Origin: Chitinophagaceae bacterium
Lineage (GTDB): Bacteria; Bacteroidota; Bacteroidia; Chitinophagales; Chitinophagaceae
Length of the DNA stretch: 8,794 nucleotides
Assembly: GCA_947447815.1 (NCBI GenBank)
Contig: CANFLJ010000059.1
Location: 1-8,794, forward strand
Reading direction: 5' to 3'
Positions within the stretch are counted from its first letter, which is position 1. The number at the start of each line of letters is the position of its first letter. The notes under the pieces are model-generated. The model was not told where the DNA came from. It saw nothing but the letters and a program-made list of their open reading frames with translations, and made no database searches. Both the position numbers and the translations under genes were made by a program. Shown here piece after piece: positions 1-6,178 of this stretch.

Positions 1-1584
1 GGTTTGCACAATGTAAAAGTAGAAACCGCTCATTCCCTTGCTTACCGTTATATAGTTTATCAGAATAATTATAAGGTAAAAGCACAAGGCTATAAAACCA
101 ACGAGATTACCGAGCTACTCAACCTCCAGGGCAACAGCGAAAAACATACAGAGTACATCATTGCCAATCATATCAATAAGTTCATCGCATACTTCTGCAA
201 CAGCGATAAGCAAAAGGTTCAGGATCTAAACTATCTCGATACCATCACCGATGATAAAGCAAAAGCATTCGTTACTTCATTTTATCCCTATATACTGGGT
301 CAGTCTAGATTATTATTAAGCAAGATGAATTCGGGCGAAATAGAAATCACCCACGACTTCTATCTCAAAAAATTTCAGCTTGCAGCACCACAACTCCCCT
401 ACGATTACATCCTCTTCGATGAAGGCCAGGACTCCTCTCCCGTAATGCTCGATTTATTCCTCAAACAGAATGCTATCAAGGTAATAGTGGGCGATACACA
501 TCAGCAGATTTACGGTTGGCGGTTTGCAGTCAACTCATTAAAGAAGACAAACTTCAAACCATACTTCCTTACTACCAGTTTCCGCTTTGGTCAGGATATT
601 GCAAACCTGGCAATGGATATTTTACAATTCAAAAGCCACATAGAGCAATACAAACCCATTCCAATCAAAGGGAATGGTATTAGTAACGAGCATAAAACAC
701 AGGCCGTGCTTGCCCGCACCAATCTGGGCTTATTACTAAAAGCAATAGAGTATGTTACCGAAAAGAAAGTAAAACACATTTACTTCGAGGGCAACATAAA
801 CTCCTACACTTACGCTGACGAAGGTGCTTCTTTGTACGATGTACTGAATCTATACAACAATAAGCACCACATGATAAGAGACAATCTTATCAAAGGCATG
901 AAGAACATAGAAGAACTGGAAGACTATATAGAAAAGACAGAAGATGTTCAGCTAGGCATGATGGTAGAGATAGTAAAAGAATACGAAAACGAAATTCCCG
1001 AGATCATCAAGACCATAAAAGCAAAGCACGTAGAAAATGATCAGAAAGAAAAAGCTGAAATGATCTTCTCTACTGTGCACCGTTGCAAGGGAATGGAATA
1101 TGATACGGTGTTCCTCGTAAATGATTTCATTACCAAAGAGAAGATAGAAAAGATGTCCCTTGATAAGTACTCAGCCACTTACGACATGGCTAAATTGAAT
1201 GAAGAGATAAATCTATTATATGTGGCAGTTACCCGTGCCAGAAACACCCTACACATTCCAGAAAAGCTGATGCCAAAAGACTTCAGTGTTTCTCCACACA
1301 TAATAATTGTAAAAAATCTGGAAGAAGAAGATAAAAAGCCAAGAACAAAGATTCCAGTGAAAGGAAAGAAAGTAGTCACCAAAGAGAAGACTTATTCTGT
1401 AGAATTAGCCCGCACAAGTTTCAAAGACGCCTATCGCCCCTGGACCACTGAGCTGGATGAAGAACTTACCATAAAGTATTATCAGGGAGCAACCCCTAAA
1501 GAATTGGCAAAACACTTCAACAGAACCGTAGGTTCCATTATTTCAAGAGTAAAGAAGCTTGAACTGGTTGACTTTGATAGATAA
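1..1584 (+). CDS. FBH1-like UvrD-family (SF1) DNA helicase, 5' truncated, with C-terminal helix-turn-helix
   Basis: An ATP-dependent DNA helicase cut by the left edge; about 527 residues remain and the frame is open to base 1. Counting from the Leu codon at 4-6, visible motifs are TAHSLA (Ib-like) near residue 8, Walker B DEGQD at 139-143, VGDTHQQIYGWR (III), TTSFRFG (IV), STVHRCKGMEYDTV (V) at 356-369 and LLYVAVTRAR with the arginine finger (VI) at 404-413. The Walker A loop must lie upstream. The THDFYLKKFQL and SFRFG stretches, and the region before motif V, resemble eukaryotic F-box helicase FBH1 more than UvrD/PcrA; no F-box is visible. After a Lys-rich linker (about 438-470), residues 479-523 (PWT...ELAKHFNRTVGSIISRVKKL) form a SANT/Myb-like helix-turn-helix, probably for DNA binding. 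A role in recombination or fork repair is inferred from the family. The TTG at 4 is not the real start. Confidence 0.9.
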   Translation, partial: GLHNVKVETAHSLAYRYIVYQNNYKVKAQGYKTNEITELLNLQGNSEKHTEYIIANHINKFIAYFCNSDKQKVQDLNYLDTITDDKAKAFVTSFYPYILGQSRLLLSKMNSGEIEITHDFYLKKFQLAAPQLPYDYILFDEGQDSSPVMLDLFLKQNAIKVIVGDTHQQIYGWRFAVNSLKKTNFKPYFLTTSFRFGQDIANLAMDILQFKSHIEQYKPIPIKGNGISNEHKTQAVLARTNLGLLLKAIEYVTEKKVKHIYFEGNINSYTYADEGASLYDVLNLYNNKHHMIRDNLIKGMKNIEELEDYIEKTEDVQLGMMVEIVKEYENEIPEIIKTIKAKHVENDQKEKAEMIFSTVHRCKGMEYDTVFLVNDFITKEKIEKMSLDKYSATYDMAKLNEEINLLYVAVTRARNTLHIPEKLMPKDFSVSPHIIIVKNLEEEDKKPRTKIPVKGKKVVTKEKTYSVELARTSFKDAYRPWTTELDEELTIKYYQGATPKELAKHFNRTVGSIISRVKKLELVDFDR

Positions 1585-1590
1585 TAAACA

Positions 1591-1618
1591 AGGAGTTAGA
1601 ATACAGGAGATAGGAGAA
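1591..1618 (+). repeat. Degenerate 7-base tandem repeat after the helicase gene
   Basis: Four consecutive heptamers, AGGAGTT, AGAATAC, AGGAGAT and AGGAGAA, lie seven bases after the helicase stop codon. A related inverted copy lies at 1709-1729, read on the minus strand as AGGAGTA, AGATTAG, AGGAAGA. The two flank the terminator hairpin. The period is read directly; no function is known to me. Confidence 0.6.
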
Positions 1619-1665
1619 TACAAATTGATAAAAAAGAATAAGCTTTAGTCAATTACTTAAAACAA

Positions 1666-1699
1666 AAATCCCTCAGCATCAATTGATACTGAGGGATTT
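1666..1699. terminator. Bidirectional intrinsic terminator between helicase and dnaK
   Basis: Perfect 11-bp arms AAATCCCTCAG (1666-1676) and CTGAGGGATTT (1689-1699). The 12-base loop contains ATCAATTGAT, which can extend the stem past one C/A mismatch. A T-rich run follows on the plus strand (TTTCTTTATT) and an A-rich run precedes it (AACAAAA), giving a U tract on the minus strand too. It therefore suits both the helicase and the convergent dnaK transcript. Confidence 0.85.
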
Positions 1700-1736
1700 C
1701 TTTATTCATCTTCCTCTAATCTTACTCCTTTAGTTC

Positions 1737-3644
1737 TTATTTTACTTCTTCAAACTGAGCGTCTTCTACGTGGTCGTTACCAGCAGCTTGTCCTTCAGCA
1801 TGAGGTTGTGCACCTGCATCGCCTTGAGGAGCAGCTCCTTCAGCTTGCGCTTTGTAAATTTCTTCACTAGCAGCAGTCCATGCAGTATTCAATTCAGCAA
1901 GAGATGAATCAATACCAGCAATATCTTGTGCTTTATGGGCTTCTTTCAGTTTCTCTAAAGCAGCTTCGATAGGTGCTTTTTTGTCAGCAGGAACCTTATC
2001 ACCAAATTCTTTCAGTTGTTTATCCGTTTGGAAAATCATACTGTCAGCTTGATTTATTTTCTCTACTCTTTCTTTAGCAGCTTTATCTTCAGCTTCGTGC
2101 GCCTTTGCATCAGCTTTCATTTGTTCAACTTCTTCTTTGCTCAATCCGCTACCAGCTTCAATATGAATCTTTTGTTCTTTACCAGTTCCTTTATCTTTTG
2201 CACTTACATGCAATAAACCATTAGCATCAATATCGAAAGTAACTTCAATCTGAGGTACACCTCTTGGAGATGGTGGTATTCCATCAAGATTAAACATACC
2301 TAAACTCTTATTCTGAGCAGCCATTGGTCTTTCTCCTTGTAATACGTGGATCTGAACACCAGGTTGATTATCGCTTGCAGTAGAGAAGATTTCCATCTTC
2401 TTGGTAGGAATAGTGGTATTAGAAGGAATCATGGCAGTTAATACACCACCCATAGTTTCAATACCTAAGGTAAGTGGAGTAACATCTAATAACAATACAT
2501 CTTTAATATCACCAGATAAAACCGCACCTTGAATAGCAGCACCTACAGCAACTACTTCATCAGGGTTTACACTACGGTTAGGTTTTTTACCAAAGAATTT
2601 TTCTACAAGTTCCTGTACTTTAGGAATACGGGTACTACCACCTACTAAGATTACTTCGTCAATCTGAGATACGTTGTAACCAGCATCTTTCAATGCAATT
2701 TCACAAGGTTTCAAGCAACGATCAAATAATTTATCCGCTAATGATTCAAATTTAGCACGGCTTAATTTCAACACTAAGTGCTTAGGCACACCGTCAACAG
2801 CAGTGATATAAGGAAGATTGATTTCAGTCTCGTTACCGCTACTCAATTCAACCTTAGCTTTTTCAGCAGCTTCTTTCAAACGTTGCAAAGCCATAGGATC
2901 TTTACGTAAATCGATTGCTTCCTGATTTTTAAATTCGTCAGCTAACCAATCCATAATCACCTTATCAAAATCATCACCACCTAAGTGTGTATCACCATTG
3001 GTAGATTTTACTTCAAATACTCCATCTCCTAATTCAAGAACAGAGATATCGAAAGTACCACCACCCAAATCAAATACAGCAATCTTTTGATCAGCATGTT
3101 TTTTATCTAAACCATAAGCCAATGCCGCAGCAGTAGGCTCGTTTACAATTCTACGTACTGTTAAACCAGCAATTTCACCAGCTTCTTTAGTAGCTTGTCT
3201 TTGTGCATCATTGAAGTAAGCAGGAACGGTAATAACCGCTTCTGTAACTTCCTGACCAAGATAATCTTCAGCTGTTTTCTTCATTTTCTGAAGAATCATA
3301 GCAGAAATTTCTTGTGGAGTATAAGGGCGACCATCAATATCCACTCTTACAGTGTTGTTATCACCTTTAACTACTTTATAACTCCAGTGACTGATCTCTT
3401 CGGTTACCTCATCAAATCTACGTCCCATGAAACGTTTAACACTCGATACGGTGTTATGCGGATTAGTAATAGCCTGACGTTTTGCAGGATCACCAATCTT
3501 ACGTTCTCCGTTCTTTAAAAATCCTACAACGGAAGGGGTGGTACGTCTGCCTTCTTCATTGGCAATTACTACCGGCTCATTTCCTTCCATTACGGATACA
3601 CAACTGTTTGTTGTTCCTAAATCGATTCCAATTATCTTTCCCAT
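1737..3644 (-). CDS. dnaK: Hsp70 chaperone DnaK
   Basis: ATP-driven cytoplasmic chaperone that binds exposed hydrophobic peptides and cycles with DnaJ and GrpE. The 635-residue length is normal for bacterial DnaK. The nucleotide-binding domain opens with GIDLGTTNSCVSVMEG and carries AVFDLGGGTFDISVLE and VILVGGSTRIPKVQ. The conserved linker VLLLDVTPLTLGIET leads to the substrate-binding domain, then a helical lid and a Gly/Ala/Gln-rich flexible tail ending in DAQFEEVK, a typical DnaK terminus. The ATG at 3644 is chosen because MGKIIGIDLGTTN is the family N-terminus; AAAAAGTAATTTT precedes it with no Shine-Dalgarno. It is monocistronic here: a terminator lies downstream, another operon ends upstream, and neither dnaJ nor grpE is in the window. 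Control probably acts through the TGTCAG cluster at 3716-3766. Confidence 0.99.
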   Translation of the reverse strand: MGKIIGIDLGTTNSCVSVMEGNEPVVIANEEGRRTTPSVVGFLKNGERKIGDPAKRQAITNPHNTVSSVKRFMGRRFDEVTEEISHWSYKVVKGDNNTVRVDIDGRPYTPQEISAMILQKMKKTAEDYLGQEVTEAVITVPAYFNDAQRQATKEAGEIAGLTVRRIVNEPTAAALAYGLDKKHADQKIAVFDLGGGTFDISVLELGDGVFEVKSTNGDTHLGGDDFDKVIMDWLADEFKNQEAIDLRKDPMALQRLKEAAEKAKVELSSGNETEINLPYITAVDGVPKHLVLKLSRAKFESLADKLFDRCLKPCEIALKDAGYNVSQIDEVILVGGSTRIPKVQELVEKFFGKKPNRSVNPDEVVAVGAAIQGAVLSGDIKDVLLLDVTPLTLGIETMGGVLTAMIPSNTTIPTKKMEIFSTASDNQPGVQIHVLQGERPMAAQNKSLGMFNLDGIPPSPRGVPQIEVTFDIDANGLLHVSAKDKGTGKEQKIHIEAGSGLSKEEVEQMKADAKAHEAEDKAAKERVEKINQADSMIFQTDKQLKEFGDKVPADKKAPIEAALEKLKEAHKAQDIAGIDSSLAELNTAWTAASEEIYKAQAEGAAPQGDAGAQPHAEGQAAGNDHVEDAQFEEVK

Positions 3645-3681
3645 AAAATTACTTTTTATTTTTTGACAGATTAGCTATTCT

Positions 3682-3713
3682 CAATGATTGTGCCATTAGC
3701 ATAAACAAGCAAA
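3682..3713 (-). promoter_or_regulatory. Candidate dnaK core promoter
   Basis: On the minus strand TTTG (3713-3710) is followed after exactly 20 bases by AATCATTG (3689-3682). This matches the Bacteroidota pattern TTTG-N19-21-TAnnTTTG at four of six fixed positions of the second element. A start near 3678 would give a leader of about 35 bases. The -7 element is weak, but the spacing and the position beside the CTGACA repeats support it. Confidence 0.35.
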
Positions 3714-3715
3714 AT

Positions 3716-3766
3716 TGTCAGACTATTTGTCAGCTTATGTCAGAGAAACATGTTTGAGTCTGACAT
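3716..3766 (-). promoter_or_regulatory. TGTCAG/CTGACA element cluster upstream of dnaK
   Basis: Four copies of one hexamer lie within 51 bases. TGTCAG occurs on the plus strand at 3716-3721, 3728-3733 and 3738-3743, and its inverse CTGACA at 3760-3765. The last two belong to a perfect inverted repeat, ATGTCAGA (3737-3744) and TCTGACAT (3759-3766), whose 14-base middle contains the palindrome AAACATGTTT (3746-3755). Spacings of 12 and 10 bases are close to a helical turn, and the cluster ends two bases from the candidate TTTG element. This placement fits an activator or heat-shock regulator site. The binding protein is unknown to me. Confidence 0.5.
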
Positions 3767-3788
3767 TAAAGGCGGATAGGCGTAAATG

Positions 3789-3822
3789 AAAAGAGCCTGC
3801 AAGTATACTTGCAGGCTCTTTT
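3789..3822 (-). terminator. Terminator of the rpsF-rpsR-rplI operon
   Basis: A perfect palindrome with 17-bp arms and no spacer. The core AGAGCCTGCAAGTA is followed directly by its complement, so the hairpin must open a few central pairs to form a loop. Read on the minus strand it lies 16 bases after the rplI stop codon and ends in TTTTCATTT, a short U tract. It also insulates the dnaK upstream region from the ribosomal operon. Confidence 0.85.
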
Positions 3823-3838
3823 ACTAAAAGAAAATATA

Positions 3839-4285
3839 TTATTCTCCTATAACTTCAAACTCAATTTCAGTTGATTTACCACCACCGAATTCGATATTAG
3901 CTTTATAAGTTCCTAATTCTTTTACTTCATCAAGGATAGTGATCTTCTTACGATCGATATCAAATCCTTTTTGAGCAGAGATAGCTCTAGAAAGTTGTAA
4001 AGTAGTTACACTACCAAAAATCTTTCCGCTAGTACCAGTTTTAGCACCGATCTTAACGCTTTCAGCTTTCAATACTGCAATTACATCGTTGATCTTAGCC
4101 AATAAAGCAGCATCTTTCTTAGCTTGTACTTTCATACGCTCTTCTAATTGTTTAACATTAGAAGAACTAGCTTCGATAGCATACTTTTGAGGAATAAGGA
4201 AGTTACGAGCATAACCGTTTTTTACAGTTACCAACTCATTCTTACCACCTAAATGATCAACGTCTTTAATTAATATTACCTGCAT
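3839..4285 (-). CDS. rplI: 50S ribosomal protein bL9
   Basis: Large-subunit protein that binds 23S rRNA near the base of the L1 stalk through its N-terminal domain. The 148-residue length is standard. The N-domain is clear (MQVILIKDVDHLGGKNELVT, then VKNGYARNFLIPQKYAIEA to residue 39). A long charged helix linker (about 41-75) follows, then the C-domain with the typical GKIFGSVTTLQL stretch (about 87-97). The ATG at 4285 gives the conserved N-terminus; it is preceded by AAAAACAACAACC without a Shine-Dalgarno. It is the last gene of the operon, separated from rpsR by a 100-base gap that can fold (4296-4380). Confidence 0.98.
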   Translation of the reverse strand: MQVILIKDVDHLGGKNELVTVKNGYARNFLIPQKYAIEASSSNVKQLEERMKVQAKKDAALLAKINDVIAVLKAESVKIGAKTGTSGKIFGSVTTLQLSRAISAQKGFDIDRKKITILDEVKELGTYKANIEFGGGKSTEIEFEVIGE

Positions 4286-4295
4286 GGTTGTTGTT

Positions 4296-4380
4296 TTTAG
4301 TTCCCAAAGAGCCCAATCAAATGATTGCGACTGTCAATCTCTACTTTATTAGTAAGAGAAATTAGGGAATGGTTACTAAA
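4296..4380 (-). promoter_or_regulatory. Structured rpsR-rplI intergenic RNA (candidate cis-regulator)
   Basis: The 100-base gap is unusually long for this operon. In plus-strand coordinates TTTAGTTCCC (4296-4305) can pair with GGGAA (4365-4369) plus CTAAA (4376-4380), bulging six bases. Enclosed are two small hairpins: CAATC/GATTG (4314-4318 with 4323-4327) and CTCTACT (4339-4345) with AGT and AGAG (4351-4358, one A bulged). Together they make a three-way junction just upstream of the rplI start. No promoter match was seen inside. Pairing was found by eye; covariation is untested. Confidence 0.3.
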
Positions 4381-4385
4381 TGTTT

Positions 4386-4649
4386 TTATTTCAATAAATC
4401 AGTTACGTAAGGTAACAAAGCCATTTGACGTGCTTTCTTAACTGCGTCACTTACTTTACGTTGATATTTAAGAGAGTTACCACTTAAACGACGAGGAAGC
4501 ATTTTTCCTTGTTCGTTGATAAATTTCTTTAAGAATTCTACATCCTTATAATCAACATACTTAATTCCGTATTTCTGAAAACGACAGAATTTCTTTCTCG
4601 GCTTCTCTTGTTTCATAGCCGTAAGATACTTAATTTCATTTCTAGCCAT
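4386..4649 (-). CDS. rpsR: 30S ribosomal protein bS18
   Basis: Small-subunit platform protein that forms a heterodimer with bS6 and binds the central domain of 16S rRNA. It has 87 residues. The conserved body runs from FCRFQKYGIKYVDYKD (about 21-36) through FINEQGKMLPRRLSGNSLKY (43-62) to QRKVSDAVKKARQMALLP. The ATG at 4649 starts only two bases after the rpsF stop codon, so translation is probably coupled to rpsF; no separate ribosome site is visible. In studied Bacteroidota ribosomes bS18, with bS21 and bS6, is reported to sequester the anti-Shine-Dalgarno tail of 16S rRNA, which agrees with the lack of Shine-Dalgarno sequences in this window. Confidence 0.98.
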   Translation of the reverse strand: MARNEIKYLTAMKQEKPRKKFCRFQKYGIKYVDYKDVEFLKKFINEQGKMLPRRLSGNSLKYQRKVSDAVKKARQMALLPYVTDLLK

Positions 4650-4651
4650 GA

Positions 4652-5005
4652 TTACGCTTCAGTTTTATCGTGTTTTGGAAATCCGCCATTTCTTTTAACG
4701 TGATTATACTCAACGGCGTTTTTGTCGAGTTTAGTCATCATGTGTCTCATTACCTGCTCATCGCGAAGTAATTGAATTTTCAACTTTTCGTTTAAGTCAG
4801 ATGCTGACTTATACTCTAGTATCCAATAGATTCCAGTAGTCTTCTTTTGTACTGGATACGCTAAAGATTTTAGACCCCAAGGATTGCTAGCTACAATCTC
4901 ACCTGCGTGATCTGTGATGAATGAAGAAAACTTCTTTTGAGCATTCTTAAATTCTTCATCAGATAAAACAGGGGTAAAAATCACCATTAATTCGTAATTG
5001 TTCAT
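4652..5005 (-). CDS. rpsF: 30S ribosomal protein bS6
   Basis: Small-subunit protein that binds 16S rRNA together with bS18. The 117 residues carry the family start NNYELMVIFTPVLSDEEF, the conserved segment WGLKSLAYPVQKKTTGIYW (about 43-61) and a C-terminal tail rich in Lys and Asn (about 92-117), instead of the acidic tail of E. coli S6. It is the first gene of rpsF-rpsR-rplI; neither priB (as in E. coli) nor ssb (as in Firmicutes) is inserted. The ATG at 5005 follows AACAAAAAAGGGTA; the GGG is too close to the start to be a normal Shine-Dalgarno. The leader at 5041-5097 probably provides autoregulation by S6:S18. Confidence 0.98.
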   Translation of the reverse strand: MNNYELMVIFTPVLSDEEFKNAQKKFSSFITDHAGEIVASNPWGLKSLAYPVQKKTTGIYWILEYKSASDLNEKLKIQLLRDEQVMRHMMTKLDKNAVEYNHVKRNGGFPKHDKTEA

Positions 5006-5040
5006 TACCCTTTTTTGTTTTAATTAATAAATTGGTTTTA

Positions 5041-5097
5041 TCCCATCGGTTTCTATTCCTACGAACAGAAATTCAGCCAATAACTGAATTGGGGCTG
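5041..5097 (-). promoter_or_regulatory. Candidate S6:S18 autoregulatory mRNA leader of rpsF
   Basis: On the minus strand a 9-bp hairpin, TTTCTGTTC, loop GTAG, GAATAGAAA (5071-5050, one G-U pair), is followed at once by CCGATGGGA (5049-5041). The string GGAATA...CCGATGG resembles 16S rRNA helix 22 (E. coli GGAAUACCGGUGGCGAAGG), in the region bound by S6:S18, and leaders with a CCG motif are known before rpsF in many bacteria. Upstream, AATTCAG/CTGAATT (5070-5076 with 5084-5090) competes with CAGCC/GGCTG (5074-5078 with 5093-5097). The consensus secondary structure was not tested. Confidence 0.5.
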
Positions 5098-5130
5098 CAA
5101 AAGTAAGGGGAAAATATATTCGATAATAAA
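5098..5130 (-). promoter_or_regulatory. Candidate promoter of rpsF-rpsR-rplI
   Basis: TACTTTTG on the minus strand (5105-5098) matches the Bacteroidota -7 consensus TAnnTTTG at all fixed positions. A weaker -33 element TTTA (5130-5127) stands 21 bases upstream. The predicted start near 5094 places the structured leader at the very 5' end of the mRNA, giving an untranslated region of about 89 bases. Confidence 0.6.
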
Positions 5131-5137
5131 AAATTTA

Positions 5138-5168
5138 TTTGGTGGTACCGAATCCCGTCCTATATTTG
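5138..5168 (+). promoter_or_regulatory. tRNA-fMet promoter
   Basis: TTTG (5138-5141), a 19-base spacer and TATATTTG (5161-5168) make an exact match to the Bacteroidota housekeeping promoter. Using the usual spacing, transcription begins at about 5170-5172, at or within two bases of the mature tRNA 5' end. Confidence 0.85.
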
Positions 5169-5171
5169 CAC

Positions 5172-5243
<72 letters not shown>

Positions 5244-5249
5244 CTACGC

Positions 5250-5281
5250 AAGGCCCCGCTTACAGCAGGGCTTTATTTTTT
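5250..5281 (+). terminator. Terminator after tRNA-fMet
   Basis: AAGGCCC (5250-5256) pairs with GGGCTTT (5268-5274, one G-U pair). The stem continues past a C/A mismatch with GC/GC around the loop TTACA, and is followed by TTTATTTTTT. It ends 24 bases before the era start codon. Confidence 0.8.
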
Positions 5282-5304
5282 TATTGAATTTCAAACCGTC
5301 AAAC

Positions 5305-6174
5305 ATGAAATCCGGATTTGTTAATATTTTCGGTAAACCAAATGCCGGTAAAAGTACCCTTCTAAATGCCCTTTTAGGCGAAAAGCTGGCCATAGTTTCA
5401 CCCAAAGTTCAGACTACAAGACATAGAATCAAAGGTTTTTTGACTAAAGCCGATGAGTATCAGATTATATTTTCCGATACACCAGGTATCATTGAAGCTA
5501 AATATAAGCTTCATGAGAAAATGATGGACTTTGTAAAAAGTGCCTTGGAAGATGCCGACATTGCATTACTTATAGTAGATGTAAATGACGATTTGACCGA
5601 TAATGACAACATCTTTAAGAATCTGAAGCTAAAAGTTCCTGCAATTGTTATCCTCAATAAGATAGATATAGCAGAAAATGGAAAGCTTGCAGAGGCAGAA
5701 GCATTCTTTGCAGATCAGCCTTATGTAAAAAAGATTATTAAAATATCTGCTTTACATCAGCATCACCTTGCTAAATTATTAAAGGCTATTGTGGAATTGT
5801 TGCCTGAAGGAGATGCTTTTTATAGTCAGGATGACCTTACCGATCTTCCTACTAAATTCTTTATCGGCGAAATTATCAGGGAGAAAGCTTATGGTTTGTT
5901 CAGCGATGAGATACCTTATCAGCTTACTGTAAAGATTAATGAGTACAAAGAAAAGAGTACATTAATAAAGATACAAGCCGATATAATAGTAAACAGAGAA
6001 TCGCAAAAGGCAATTATACTGGGCGAAAGAGGTCAGACTATTAAAGAACTTGGTACCATGGCCAGAAGAGATATAGAAAACTTTATAGAACAAAAAGTAT
6101 TTCTGGATCTATTTGTGAAAGTAAAACCGAACTGGAGAAACAGTGACCTTTACTTAAAAGAATATGGATATTAA
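5305..6174 (+). CDS. era: GTPase Era
   Basis: Essential GTPase that binds the 3' end of 16S rRNA and assists 30S maturation. The 289-residue product has G1 GKPNAGKS at 10-17, switch I KVQTTRHRIKG around 34-44, G3 DTPG at 58-61, G4 NKID at 118-121 and G5 SAL at 148-150. A C-terminal KH domain has the GERG loop at 240-243 and the family run TIKELGTMARRDIE. The ATG at 5305 gives the expected MKSGFVNIFGKPN start; an in-frame TTG at 5284 lies inside the tRNA terminator tail and is unlikely. No Shine-Dalgarno is visible. Only 24 bases separate the terminator from the start, so expression probably relies on read-through from the tRNA-fMet promoter. Confidence 0.98.
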   Translation: MKSGFVNIFGKPNAGKSTLLNALLGEKLAIVSPKVQTTRHRIKGFLTKADEYQIIFSDTPGIIEAKYKLHEKMMDFVKSALEDADIALLIVDVNDDLTDNDNIFKNLKLKVPAIVILNKIDIAENGKLAEAEAFFADQPYVKKIIKISALHQHHLAKLLKAIVELLPEGDAFYSQDDLTDLPTKFFIGEIIREKAYGLFSDEIPYQLTVKINEYKEKSTLIKIQADIIVNRESQKAIILGERGQTIKELGTMARRDIENFIEQKVFLDLFVKVKPNWRNSDLYLKEYGY

Positions 6175-6178
6175 ACTA

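Noticed and set aside
4..6. TTG as start of the helicase gene
   Set aside because: The frame is open to the window edge and the Walker A motif is missing, so the true start lies upstream.
3195..3518. 107-codon open frame on the plus strand inside dnaK
   Set aside because: It lies entirely antisense to the conserved nucleotide-binding domain of dnaK, and its translation has no recognisable features.
3645..3788. CIRCE/HrcA operator before dnaK
   Set aside because: No TTAGCACTC-N9-GAGTGCTAA sequence is present; the repeats there are of a different type.
5284..5304. TTG start that would add seven residues to Era
   Set aside because: The codon sits in the T-rich tail of the tRNA terminator; the ATG at 5305 gives the standard Era N-terminus.
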